From CALKAL01 sp051846895 (GTDB lineage Bacteria > Bacillota > Bacilli > Bacillales > Alkalibacillaceae), in contig JBPYCQ010000005.1 of NCBI GenBank assembly GCA_051846895.1, positions 62,001-126,000 on the forward strand: DNA of 64,000 bases, in the 5' to 3' direction. The position numbers and the translations under genes were made by a program. Below the pieces are notes generated by a model. That model worked only from the letters and a program-made list of their open reading frames with translations, searched no databases and had not been told where the DNA came from. This document shows positions 54,943 to 62,851 of this stretch, in pieces; the first letter of the stretch is position 1, and every line of letters starts with the position of its first letter.

Positions 54943-55440
54943 ATGTTAGAGGATCACGCTAAATTAATATCCTTTTTTAAACAAGCTGATGAAGTTGTCG
55001 GAAGAAAAAGATTACAAAAGATGATTTATATTTTGAAGAAATGTGGTTGTGACTTTTCGGAACGTTATTCTTTTCATTTTTACGGTCCGTACTCCGAAGA
55101 ATTATCAACACGGGTCGAAGAGCTTTGTAATCTAGGGTTTTTAGTTGAAGAAAAAGAGAAGGAGAAAGGATACTTCCAATATCGTTACTCTTTAACTGAA
55201 CATGGGGAATTCTTTTTAAGAGAGTCGGATATACATACGCAAAATATGACCGAGTTAATAAATAAAATGAATGAAAAGAGCCCGCGGTTTTTAGAATTAG
55301 TTTCTACAATGCTTTACTTCGATAGTTTCACAAAAGAAGAAGTCGAAGAAAAAGTTAAATCGGTAAAAAGCAAACAGAATTATGATGACGATGATTTTAA
55401 AGAGGCGTGGGAGTTTATCGCTGAAATGAAAAAACACTAG
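54943..55440 (+). CDS. YwgA family protein
   Basis: 165 residues, winged-helix-like and highly charged, matching B. subtilis YwgA in length and pattern (KLISFFKQADEVVGRKRLQK, then YSFHFYGPYSEELSTRVEEL). It lies directly after ywfO, as in B. subtilis. The fold resembles the small DNA/RNA-binding Abi-associated proteins; function not established. Overlapping terminator at its end. Confidence 0.85.
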   Translation: MLEDHAKLISFFKQADEVVGRKRLQKMIYILKKCGCDFSERYSFHFYGPYSEELSTRVEELCNLGFLVEEKEKEKGYFQYRYSLTEHGEFFLRESDIHTQNMTELINKMNEKSPRFLELVSTMLYFDSFTKEEVEEKVKSVKSKQNYDDDDFKEAWEFIAEMKKH

Positions 55441-55467
55441 CTTAATGGACGAGCTAGTGTTTTTTCA
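55435..55467 (+). terminator. Terminator after ywgA
   Basis: The stem CACTAGCT / AGCTAGTG includes the ywgA stop codon and is followed by six T. Confidence 0.88.
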
Positions 55468-55654
55468 TAGTTATAAAATGAGCCAGGCGATAAAAATTCC
55501 TATTCATCTGGAAATTAAGGCTTACTTTATGTTCCACTACTAATCGGTCGAAGTAGTTAAGTATGGTAAAAGGGATATGGTATATTATTAAATATAAGGC
55601 TGAAATTCAATTTAATTGATGAAGACTACGCAATAAGAACAGGAAGTGAACAGT

Positions 55655-56368
55655 GTGACTAAACCATATATATATAAACTTTTTACTGGAAAGGTAAAAG
55701 AGTTAGGGACTAAAGGGGCAAAGGACCCAATGGAACGCCCGTGGAAAACAGGGATGTTTAAATCAGTTGTAGATGAGCCGGTTTGGCTGACAAAAACAGG
55801 GCTACAAAACGATGAAGTTGCTGATAAGAAGAATCATGGTGGGCCAGAGAAAGCGCTATTCGCCTATCCGAAGAAGCACTACTCATATTGGCAAGAAGAA
55901 TTGAAAAATGATGAAATAAATATTGGGGCAATGGGTGAAAATTTATCTGTAATAGATATGGATGAGTCAAACGTCTGTATAGGTGATACTTATAAAATAG
56001 GGGATACATATGTTCAAGTTTCTCAACCTAGACGACCATGTTGGAAACCAGCCCGGAGGCATAAAGTAATCGATTTTGCATTAAGAATTCAAAACAGCGG
56101 ACTTACTGGATGGTATTTTCGCGTATTAGAAGAAGGGTTCATTAAAGTAGATGAGTATCTCGAATTAGTTGATCGCCCTTATCCTGAATGGACCATTTCT
56201 CAATGTAATGACGTGATGTACGTTGATAAGGAAAACATGGAACGAGCAGCAAAATTGGCATCTTGTGAATTGCTAGCTACGAATTGGCGTGTATCGTTGG
56301 AGAAACGTTTAAAAGGCCAAGAATCATCAAGCGAAAAGCGAGTATTTGGTCCGAATAAAGAAGCTTGA
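55655..56368 (+). CDS. MOSC-domain protein (YiiM-like)
   Basis: 237 residues from GTG 55655, spaced 9 bp from AGGAAG; the GTG at 55646 touches that RBS. The MOSC core shows the KNHGGPEKALFAYPKKHY segment, GENLSV, and the conserved cysteine in SQPRRPCWKPARRH that binds the molybdenum cofactor or sulfur. A C-terminal three-helix extension matches YiiM. It probably reduces N-hydroxylated compounds or moves sulfur; substrate unknown. Terminator follows. Confidence 0.87.
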   Translation: MTKPYIYKLFTGKVKELGTKGAKDPMERPWKTGMFKSVVDEPVWLTKTGLQNDEVADKKNHGGPEKALFAYPKKHYSYWQEELKNDEINIGAMGENLSVIDMDESNVCIGDTYKIGDTYVQVSQPRRPCWKPARRHKVIDFALRIQNSGLTGWYFRVLEEGFIKVDEYLELVDRPYPEWTISQCNDVMYVDKENMERAAKLASCELLATNWRVSLEKRLKGQESSSEKRVFGPNKEA

Positions 56369-56385
56369 AAAAATGATGACATATG

Positions 56386-56420
56386 TCCTGGAACCTATAA
56401 ATGGGTTCCTTTTTTTTTTC
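56386..56420 (+). terminator. Terminator after the MOSC gene
   Basis: The stem GGAACCTA / TGGGTTCC is followed by ten T. Confidence 0.88.
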
Positions 56421-56459
56421 TAAAAGATGTGAATTGGTACTAAATGCTGATAAAGATGA

Positions 56460-56473
56460 AGAAAGCGCTTGCA
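56460..56473 (+). promoter_or_regulatory. CcpA cre-box-like operator before the lipase gene
   Basis: AGAAAGCGCTTGCA matches TGWAARCGYTWNCW at 13 of 14 positions. It lies about 40 bp before the lipase ATG, where CcpA would block transcription when glucose is present. Sequence match only. Confidence 0.6.
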
Positions 56474-56514
56474 TAGGATAGTAATGAGACAGAAGCAGAA
56501 GGAGGCGAAAGGTT

Positions 56515-58068
56515 ATGCTAACAAAGATTAAACGAATAGTAGTTGCCTTAGTTCTAATCTTTACTTTTTCATTGTTTACTCAATTCAACCTAGCTAATGT
56601 TCATGCTGGAAAAGTAGGAAATGGCAACAGTGAAACTCCTGGTGAATGGATTATTGGGGATACGCCACCAAATCTAAAGGAAGATGCTCCAATATTACTT
56701 TTCGTACCAGGCTTGAATAATGTTGCGCAAATTTTTTGGGATGTTGATCATAGCATGCATCAAGCTGCTTATAATGCAGGGTATCAGACCGTTTTTATTC
56801 AATTACACGATGCAGGCGGGGAATCTGCTGATATGTGGGATAATGGGCAACTCTTAGCAAATAAAATACAAGAAATATCAGAGCACTTTAACGGAAAACC
56901 TATTACAATTGTCGCTTATAGTAAAGGCGGAGTCGATTCGCAAACGGCTCTAACTTATTATGGAGTGGATCATTTAGTTGACCGTGTCATTACGTTATCA
57001 AGTCCACACCATGGGTCGGAATTAGCGAATTTAGCTTATAGTAGTGGTGCAAGTTGGTTAGCAGATTTGATTGGAGCTAAAGGTGATGGTACTTATGTCA
57101 TGCAAACAGGGTATATGGAAAACTTCCGTACTCAAACAGACCAACATCCAAACGCTTATGTTAACGACTACTATACATTAGGTGGAACGGATTGGGGAAG
57201 TTGGTTTTCCTCTACTTGGTTTGGCGGCATGTATTTGTCTAGCTACGGACAGAATGATGGGGTCGTAACAGTGAAAAGTAGTCGTCTTCCAGGTGGTCAA
57301 GAAATCGCTGTTGGTGATTGGAACCATACGAATATCCGTACAGGTATTACATTCCCAGTTTTTGAACCATATCTTTCATCACATTCAACTTACCGTTTAC
57401 AAAATTCAGTCGGGCGTTACGATGAGCAAGTATCAAAGGACGTCAACCGTTTTATAAAAGGGGGTCCTATACAGAAAAACAAACATGTTAAAATCCCTAT
57501 TAATGTTGAGGAAAAAGTATCTCAAAAGACATATACAATTTTAACAGCTAGTCCTTTGAAGAAGATAGCTTTAAGAGATTCAAACAATAAAAGACACATA
57601 CCAAAATATAATACCCTTAAGATAGATGAAGGTGTGTTGGCAGGGGCATATGTACAAACATTCACACTAGAAAAGCCTGAATCTGGTGAGTGGGAGTTGC
57701 TCATTCGCTCGAATGAAGAAAATGCCTTTTTATTAATGGTAGACTTTGAATCTAACAGTAAATTGGACGTGAAACAACGAAAAGCAAATCAACTGTCCCC
57801 ACTACAATCTACTAAACAATTAACTTATGAAATCGATAATGTTTCTGAGAATATAGATTTGGAATCAGTAAAGGCCACCTATTTTATTGTTAATACTAAA
57901 AACGAAAAAGAAGAGATTGTAACTGCAAAGGGCAAGTCCGCATTAAATCAAACATTAACGTTTGATGAAGGCAACACTGTTTATAATGTGACGATTCAAC
58001 TAGAAGGATTAACATTAGAGGGTAAGAAGTTTAATAGAACGATTATAGACTCTATTTTTGTACCTTAG
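56515..58068 (+). CDS. Secreted lipase/esterase, alpha/beta hydrolase
   Basis: 517 residues. A Sec signal peptide (about residues 1-31) is followed by an alpha/beta-hydrolase domain. The nucleophile is Ser136 in AYSKGG (an AxSxG elbow as in Bacillus LipA), with a likely catalytic Asp248 (GQNDGVV) and His271 (DWNHTN). LSSPHHGSEL is the typical lipase oxyanion-side motif. The last 240 residues are beta-rich and novel-looking, with GVLAGAYVQTFT at about 373-384. It cleaves extracellular acylglycerols or esters. GGAGG is before the ATG and a cre-like box is upstream. A decayed copy of the C-terminal domain lies at 59090-59260. Confidence 0.88.
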   Translation: MLTKIKRIVVALVLIFTFSLFTQFNLANVHAGKVGNGNSETPGEWIIGDTPPNLKEDAPILLFVPGLNNVAQIFWDVDHSMHQAAYNAGYQTVFIQLHDAGGESADMWDNGQLLANKIQEISEHFNGKPITIVAYSKGGVDSQTALTYYGVDHLVDRVITLSSPHHGSELANLAYSSGASWLADLIGAKGDGTYVMQTGYMENFRTQTDQHPNAYVNDYYTLGGTDWGSWFSSTWFGGMYLSSYGQNDGVVTVKSSRLPGGQEIAVGDWNHTNIRTGITFPVFEPYLSSHSTYRLQNSVGRYDEQVSKDVNRFIKGGPIQKNKHVKIPINVEEKVSQKTYTILTASPLKKIALRDSNNKRHIPKYNTLKIDEGVLAGAYVQTFTLEKPESGEWELLIRSNEENAFLLMVDFESNSKLDVKQRKANQLSPLQSTKQLTYEIDNVSENIDLESVKATYFIVNTKNEKEEIVTAKGKSALNQTLTFDEGNTVYNVTIQLEGLTLEGKKFNRTIIDSIFVP

Positions 58069-58086
58069 TAGGCTGAAACACTAAAA

Positions 58087-58156
58087 GGAGCTGTCCCAAA
58101 AAGTCATTTTTTCATGACTTTTCGGCCAGCCCCTTTGTTCTCTTTTACAAAGGGGG
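58087..58156 (+). terminator. Double hairpin after the lipase gene
   Basis: Two consecutive stems occur. GGAGCTGTCCCAAAAAGTCAT pairs imperfectly with ATGACTTTTCGGCCAGCCCC (58087-58132), and CCCCTTTGT pairs with ACAAAGGGGG (58130-58156). The T run is weak, so termination is likely but not certain. Confidence 0.6.
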
Positions 58157-58178
58157 ATGAAAAAAGAAATATGGTAGA

Positions 58179-58595
58179 TTACGTAGGAGAAAATACAAAT
58201 TTTTTACCATCCCATTCCACAACTATATAAATTTCTACCTCAGAATTACTATCGTCTACACCAGTTATGAAAACCCGATAAATATTAGGAAATTCCTGAA
58301 GAATTGTAACTTTCACATCACTTATTTTTCTTCCACCGTAACGTTCCATTTGTTCTTCAACAGCTGGGTCATCCTCAGGTAAATCTAAATATTTTCCCAA
58401 TTCTTCATAGTTTTTATTATTTAGTGCTTGTAAATAGTTTTTCGAAATTTCCACTAATTTATTTTGACCCGGATCTGAAGCCCTTACTGTAATATCCCTT
58501 GTTATATAGTTATAGATTAATACTCCAAGAAACAAAAAACACAATATGGCTACAATAATAATTAATTTTGGATTACTAATTGAATTGTTTTTCAT
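58179..58595 (-). CDS. Small membrane-anchored protein of unknown function
   Basis: 138 residues with a single N-terminal anchor (about 10-30) and an extracytoplasmic domain with an NTF2-like feel (NYLQALNNKNYEELGKYLDL, then VYRVFITGVDDSNSEVEIY-like strands). AAAGGAAAT precedes the ATG. An amidase fragment on the same strand stops 13 bp upstream, so the two were probably once an operon. Family uncertain. Confidence 0.6.
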   Translation of the reverse strand: MKNNSISNPKLIIIVAILCFLFLGVLIYNYITRDITVRASDPGQNKLVEISKNYLQALNNKNYEELGKYLDLPEDDPAVEEQMERYGGRKISDVKVTILQEFPNIYRVFITGVDDSNSEVEIYIVVEWDGKKFVFSPT

Positions 58596-58608
58596 AAATT
58601 ATTTCCTT

Positions 58609-58811
58609 TTAGAAAGTTCCTTTAATTAAATGCGGAATCCACTTAGCTTTTGGGGGAGAAATACTCAAACTTTTAAAACTACGATTTTTAGTATCATTTG
58701 TATGATAAGTTAAATATATCTCTGAACTTGTCTTTTTAGTAACAATCATAGTATGATCTTTACTCCCGTTGTTAGTAAAATCAACTTGTAGTACTTCACC
58801 TTCAATTTTTA
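58609..58811 (-). pseudogene. Fragment of an Amidase_6-type domain protein
   Basis: On the minus strand, a frame bounded by an upstream stop and ending at TAA 58609 reads GEVLQVDFTNNGSKDHTMIV, then TYHTNDTKNRSFKSL and AKWIPHL. These are the C-terminal hallmarks of Bacillus putative amidase domains (Amidase_6; DHSMIVT/TYHT). No start or catalytic N-terminal part is present, so only the last 65 or so codons survive. Confidence 0.7.
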
Positions 58812-59014
58812 TTTAACAATAAAAATTCTATATTTTCAATATTTTTATATTACCAAACTTTACAAATTTCGTTTTAAATAATATTGCTAATTAAAGCAAA
58901 ATCTCTATATTAATCTTTAGTTCTTTTATTCACTTTGTTCTTTTCCAAACTTTGCATCACGAATGAAAAACGCCCCTTGAATTGGGCTTGGTTTAAAAAC
59001 TATACAAAAGGGAC

Positions 59015-59256
59015 ATGGTGTATCACTTCTTTCAATGGGTGAACAAAAAGGGTTCAATTTTACTTGACGGTTACAGGGAGATATCTATTCGGAATGCGAA
59101 GTCTCCTGTTTCGTTGCAAGGCTTACATTTCTATCCATCTGCTCATTGTCATCCGAGTCCTTGGAATTTTACGGCTTCCGGTGTGTTGGCAGGAGCGTAT
59201 GTCCAGTCGTTCACGAAAAGAAAAGCTCGACACAGGAATGTTGTGTCGGACTTAAA
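59015..59256 (+). pseudogene. Decayed copy of the lipase C-terminal region
   Basis: The plus frame near 59090-59235 reads REISIRNAKS ... SGVLAGAYVQSFT. This matches the lipase segment KKIALRDSNNK ... EGVLAGAYVQTFT (about residues 351-384), with mostly third-position changes at the DNA level. No lipase catalytic domain precedes it. It is followed immediately by the convergent NCS2 gene. The stretch from 58812 to 59090 holds no recognisable gene. Confidence 0.6.
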
Positions 59257-60561
59257 TTAATGTGGAATAAAAACAAGTTGATAAATAAATAGGACTGCGA
59301 AAATATACATTAGCCAGTGTACATCTTTTACTTTGCGCATCGCTAGCTTCATTACTGGATAAGCGATGAATCCAAATGCGATCCCTGTTGCAATACTAGA
59401 TGTTAAAGGCATGATTAAGATAATTAAAAATGCAGGGAATGCTTCATCAATTTTGCCCCAATCAATTTTCGCTATATTTCCCATCATGAGACTCCCAACA
59501 ATAATTAACGCCGGAGCTGTAATTGCTGAGACACTTGCCACAGCTTCAACGACCGGTGAGAAAAATAAAACAAACATAAATAAAACAGCAACAGTTACCG
59601 TTGTGAGTCCAGTTCGTCCACCAGATGCAACTCCTGATGATGATTCGATATAGGCACTCGTTGGACTCGTTCCAAACATGGCACCAACAGTCGTTCCAAT
59701 TGAATCCGCAAGTAACGCTTGACGAACACGCGGGAATTTTTTACCTTTCATTAAGCCAGCTTGCTGTGCAACGCCGATCATTGTACCTGTCGTATCGAAA
59801 AGTGTCACGATTAAAAAGGAGAAAACAACAGAATATAAGCCGTATTGAATGACATCACCAATCGCAGAAATTGGATTTAAAACAGCTAATCCATGTTCAA
59901 ATGATGGTGTAGAGACGATGCCTGTTTGGAAATTTAATAAGTCAGCAAAATAAGCGATTACCCCAGTTACAATCATTCCGTAAAAAATAGCCCCTTTTAC
60001 GTTAAGTGCCATTAAAATAATCGTCACCGCAAGACCAGTAATAGCTAAAATAGCAGACAAGCTACTTAAATCACCAAGCTTAACTAAATTCACAGGATCA
60101 TCTGTAATAATTCCTGTCATTCGAAAGCCGATAAAAGCGATGAATAATCCGATCCCCGCTGTAATCCCGCACTTCAAATTTTCAGGAATCGCTTCAATTA
60201 AAATTCTCCGAAGCGGCGTAACAGATAAGACAATAAATAATAGCCCAGATACAAACACTGCTGCAAAAGCAATCCGATAGTCAACTTCCGGATTATTTAA
60301 AACGACAGAATAGGCAAAATAAGCATTGAGCCCCATTCCAGGAGCAACGGCAATCGGATAATTCGCAAATAACGCCATCCACAACGTACCAACAACAGTT
60401 GCAATGATCGTCGCTAAAAAGACTTGCTCAAAAGGCACACCCGCATCACTTAAAATCGCCGGGTTAACAACTGCAATATAAACCATTGTTAAAAAAGTAG
60501 TAATACCAGCAATAATTTCAGTTTTTACCGTAGTTTGTCGTGCTTTTAAGTCAAAATTCAT
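59257..60561 (-). CDS. NCS2-family purine permease (AzgA/PbuG-like)
   Basis: 434 residues, about 12-13 helices. AzgA-type motifs are TEIIAGITTFLTMVYI and NPAILSDAG near the N terminus, APGMGLNAYFAY, and SPTSAYIESSSGVASGGRTGL in the second half. It imports guanine/hypoxanthine or adenine with protons. A promoter and two PurR-like boxes lie upstream, but I see no purine riboswitch, unlike B. subtilis pbuG. Start ATG follows TTGGAGTG. Confidence 0.9.
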   Translation of the reverse strand: MNFDLKARQTTVKTEIIAGITTFLTMVYIAVVNPAILSDAGVPFEQVFLATIIATVVGTLWMALFANYPIAVAPGMGLNAYFAYSVVLNNPEVDYRIAFAAVFVSGLLFIVLSVTPLRRILIEAIPENLKCGITAGIGLFIAFIGFRMTGIITDDPVNLVKLGDLSSLSAILAITGLAVTIILMALNVKGAIFYGMIVTGVIAYFADLLNFQTGIVSTPSFEHGLAVLNPISAIGDVIQYGLYSVVFSFLIVTLFDTTGTMIGVAQQAGLMKGKKFPRVRQALLADSIGTTVGAMFGTSPTSAYIESSSGVASGGRTGLTTVTVAVLFMFVLFFSPVVEAVASVSAITAPALIIVGSLMMGNIAKIDWGKIDEAFPAFLIILIMPLTSSIATGIAFGFIAYPVMKLAMRKVKDVHWLMYIFAVLFIYQLVFIPH

Positions 60562-60574
60562 TAAATATCACTCC

Positions 60575-60632
60575 AAAGGCGAACATTATTAAACACAAAT
60601 ACTATAATATTCGTTTTTGGTTATGATTTCAA
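60575..60632 (-). promoter_or_regulatory. Promoter with PurR-box-like inverted pair upstream of the purine permease
   Basis: On the minus strand, -35 TTGAAA (60632-60627), a 17-bp spacer and -10 TATTAT (60609-60604). Two 13-bp boxes in opposite orientation, 60575-60587 (AAAGGCGAACATT) and 60606-60618 (complement of AAAAACGAATATT), each match AWWWCCGAACWWT at 11 of 13. They lie 18 bp apart, close to the 16-17 bp known for B. subtilis PurR operators. One box overlaps the -10. Confidence 0.5.
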
Positions 60633-60685
60633 CCGTTTTTTTAAAAATGTTTATTAAGGATGACTTATTATATGGGAGTTAGTGC

Positions 60686-61105
60686 GTGCACAAAGTAGGG
60701 TCATGATTGTTCAAAGTTGAGCTGTAATTGTTCAAAGTGGGGTTGTAATTGTTCAAAGCGGGGTCATGATTGTTCAAAGTCGGGTTCTAATTGTTCAAAG
60801 TTGTGCTGCGATTGTTCAAAGTCGAGTTGTGATTGTTCAAAGTCGAGTTGCGATTGTTCAAAGTTGGGCTGTAATTGTTCAAAGTTGAGTTGCGATTGTT
60901 CAAAGTTGTGCTGTAATTGTTCAAAGTTGTGCTGCGATTGTTCAAAGTCGAGTTGTGATTGTTCAAAATCGGGTCGTGATTGTTCAAAGTCGGGTCGTAA
61001 TTGTTCAAACTCGAGCTGTGAGTGTTCAAACTAGATATGTAAGTGCTCAAACCAGGTGCACGAATGCTCAAACCTGTGTCGCGAGTGCTCAAACATGGAC
61101 TTAAC
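60686..61105. repeat. 21-bp-period tandem array, core TTGTTCAAA (array 5)
   Basis: Twenty units lie exactly 21 bp apart: a degenerate GTGCACAAA unit at 60686, then cores at 60707, 60728 and so on to 61001, and four diverged units at 61022, 61043, 61064 and 61085 (GTGCTCAAA type). Core and variable part change almost only by C/T or A/G transitions. It shares its core with array 2, 57 kb away. It ends about 40 bp past the liaR terminator, between liaR and the purine permease promoter. Ser/Cys-rich open frames through it are artefacts of the period. Confidence 0.94.
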
Positions 61106-61142
61106 CCTATTTAATTAAAAGCTCCACAAGTTCAAGTTCACA

Positions 61143-61178
61143 ACAAAAAAATAGAGCTCCTAATCAAGAGCTCTACTT
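61143..61178 (-). terminator. Terminator of the lia operon
   Basis: On the minus strand, TAGAGCTC ... GAGCTCTA is followed by seven T; the liaR stop codon forms part of the stem. Confidence 0.9.
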
Positions 61179-61814
61179 AGAAGATTCAACCAGTCCATGT
61201 TTAAAGGCATAAATGACAGCTTGGGTTCGGTCTTGTACGTCAAGCTTCCCTAAAATATTACTAACGTGTACTTTAACGGTTTTTAAAGCTATAAATAATT
61301 CATCAGCAATTTCTTGATTTGTTTTACCGTCAGCAATAAGTAGTAACACTTCTATCTCACGTTCTGTTAATGTCGTATGTAACGGCTGTTCAGCGGGTCT
61401 GCGCATTTTGTTCATAAGTTTGCCAGTTACCTCAGGCTCGAGGATGGTTTGGCCTCCATAGGTTTCACGAATGGCTTTAGCGATATCACTTGCTTTCGAT
61501 GTCTTTAATACATAACTTGTAGCGCCTGCCTCCAACGCAGGATACACTTTATCATCATCAAGAAAGCTTGTTACAATCATAACTTTCGCTTCCGGCCATT
61601 CTTTTAAAATTTTCTTCGTCGCTTCAACACCGTCCATCCCATCCATAACTAAATCCATTAAAATAATATCTGGTCGAAGTCGCAAACTAATTTCAACACC
61701 ATCTCGCCCATTGTCGGCTTCACCAACCACTTCAATATCAGGCTGGGCAGACAAATAAGCGGACACCCCTATTCTTACCATTTCGTGATCATCAACAAAA
61801 ACGACTCTAATCAT
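61173..61814 (-). CDS. liaR: Response regulator LiaR (VraR/NarL type)
   Basis: 213 residues. The receiver domain has the acidic pair (FVDDHEMVR, Asp8-Asp9) and phospho-acceptor Asp in DIILMDLVMDG (about residue 54). The C-terminal LuxR-type HTH is LTEREIEVLLLIADGKTNQE followed by VHVSNILGKL. It is the output of the cell-envelope stress three-component system LiaFSR. It overlaps liaS by 4 bp. Confidence 0.95.
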   Translation of the reverse strand: MIRVVFVDDHEMVRIGVSAYLSAQPDIEVVGEADNGRDGVEISLRLRPDIILMDLVMDGMDGVEATKKILKEWPEAKVMIVTSFLDDDKVYPALEAGATSYVLKTSKASDIAKAIRETYGGQTILEPEVTGKLMNKMRRPAEQPLHTTLTEREIEVLLLIADGKTNQEIADELFIALKTVKVHVSNILGKLDVQDRTQAVIYAFKHGLVESSK

Positions 61815-62851
61815 TCAGTCTCACCTTTCATAATCGGGACTTTAATTTCAATTTTTGTACCGTAGTTTTCTAAGCTTACGACTCTAGCAATACCGCCAAT
61901 CTCATAAGCACGTTCTTTTATATTCGTTATACCATATGATTTAGATTCTGTAGATTGCGTATTAAAACCTACCCCATCATCGACAATTCTTAATATAGCA
62001 AAATCATCTCGTTCAATAAAAAGAACTTCAATCGTTTTTGATTTAGCATGTCTCAAACTATTACTAATACATTCTTGTAAAATACGAAATAACTGATCTT
62101 CAATTCCTTTATCAATCGAAATATCCTCAACATCCCACGATAACGCGATTGGAACGCGTTGCATTAAATCTAGCAAAAAGCTTTCAATACCTTCTTTTAA
62201 TGTATTGTTTTTTAGTGCAATAGGCCTTAATTGTAAAAGGAGCGCGCGCATCTCAAGTTGTGATTGTTGGATCATTTCTTCAACTTTTTTAAGTTGGGTT
62301 TCTATAACAGGGTCAGCAACGCCTTCTTGCTCAGTGATTGAAGATAAGAGCATTGAAGCTGCGAACAACTGTTGACTAACAGAATCGTGTAATTCTCTCG
62401 CGAAACGACTCCGTTCCTTTTCAACAATGTGATCAACATCTTCCGTTTCTCTAGTAGCAAGCTCACTTGCTAGTCTTCGAATTCTTCGCATACGGTCTTG
62501 CTTATCTGCTTCAATCTTTTCCATTAACGTATAAAGGTTGTCTTTATTCTTTTTGCGTTCATGTTCACTTTTAAAAACAGGCTTACTGTCAATCACGCGC
62601 TGTAGTGCGTTTTCAATTCTTTTGCGACGAACTAATTGAATGGTCCCATATATAAGTCCGAAGATTAAAGTGATTCCTAGTGTAGCGAGAAAAACATAAT
62701 CTAAATAAGGTATATTAAAAAAAGATTTTTCCTTTCTCACATCAGAAAAAGATAAATCTGTAAATGTATAAATGGTATAAAAAATAACGGCTGGTACAAC
62801 AACTATAAAATATAAAGTTAACAATGACAACGCACTTCTAAAAGGCTTCAT
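61811..62851 (-). CDS. liaS: Sensor histidine kinase LiaS (VraS-like)
   Basis: 346 residues with two N-terminal helices and a short extracytoplasmic loop, then HisKA_3 dimerisation with the phospho-acceptor His in FARELHDSVSQQLF, and an HATPase_c domain (NSLRHAKSKTIEV, DDGVGF). It responds to lipid II cycle antibiotics and envelope stress, held in check by LiaF. It overlaps both liaF (4 bp) and liaR (4 bp), so the operon is tightly coupled. Confidence 0.95.
   Translation of the reverse strand: MKPFRSALSLLTLYFIVVVPAVIFYTIYTFTDLSFSDVRKEKSFFNIPYLDYVFLATLGITLIFGLIYGTIQLVRRKRIENALQRVIDSKPVFKSEHERKKNKDNLYTLMEKIEADKQDRMRRIRRLASELATRETEDVDHIVEKERSRFARELHDSVSQQLFAASMLLSSITEQEGVADPVIETQLKKVEEMIQQSQLEMRALLLQLRPIALKNNTLKEGIESFLLDLMQRVPIALSWDVEDISIDKGIEDQLFRILQECISNSLRHAKSKTIEVLFIERDDFAILRIVDDGVGFNTQSTESKSYGITNIKERAYEIGGIARVVSLENYGTKIEIKVPIMKGETE

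Noticed and set aside
58840..59090. Possible insertion-sequence end (TTACTTGACGGTTACAGGG near 59061)
   Set aside because: It faintly recalls IS ends, but I found no inverted repeat partner, target duplication or transposase fragment.
60686..61105. CRISPR array reading of the 21-bp repeats
   Set aside because: Core of about 12 bp plus a variable part of about 9 bp is far too short for CRISPR repeats and spacers. Variable parts are related to each other, and no cas gene is near.
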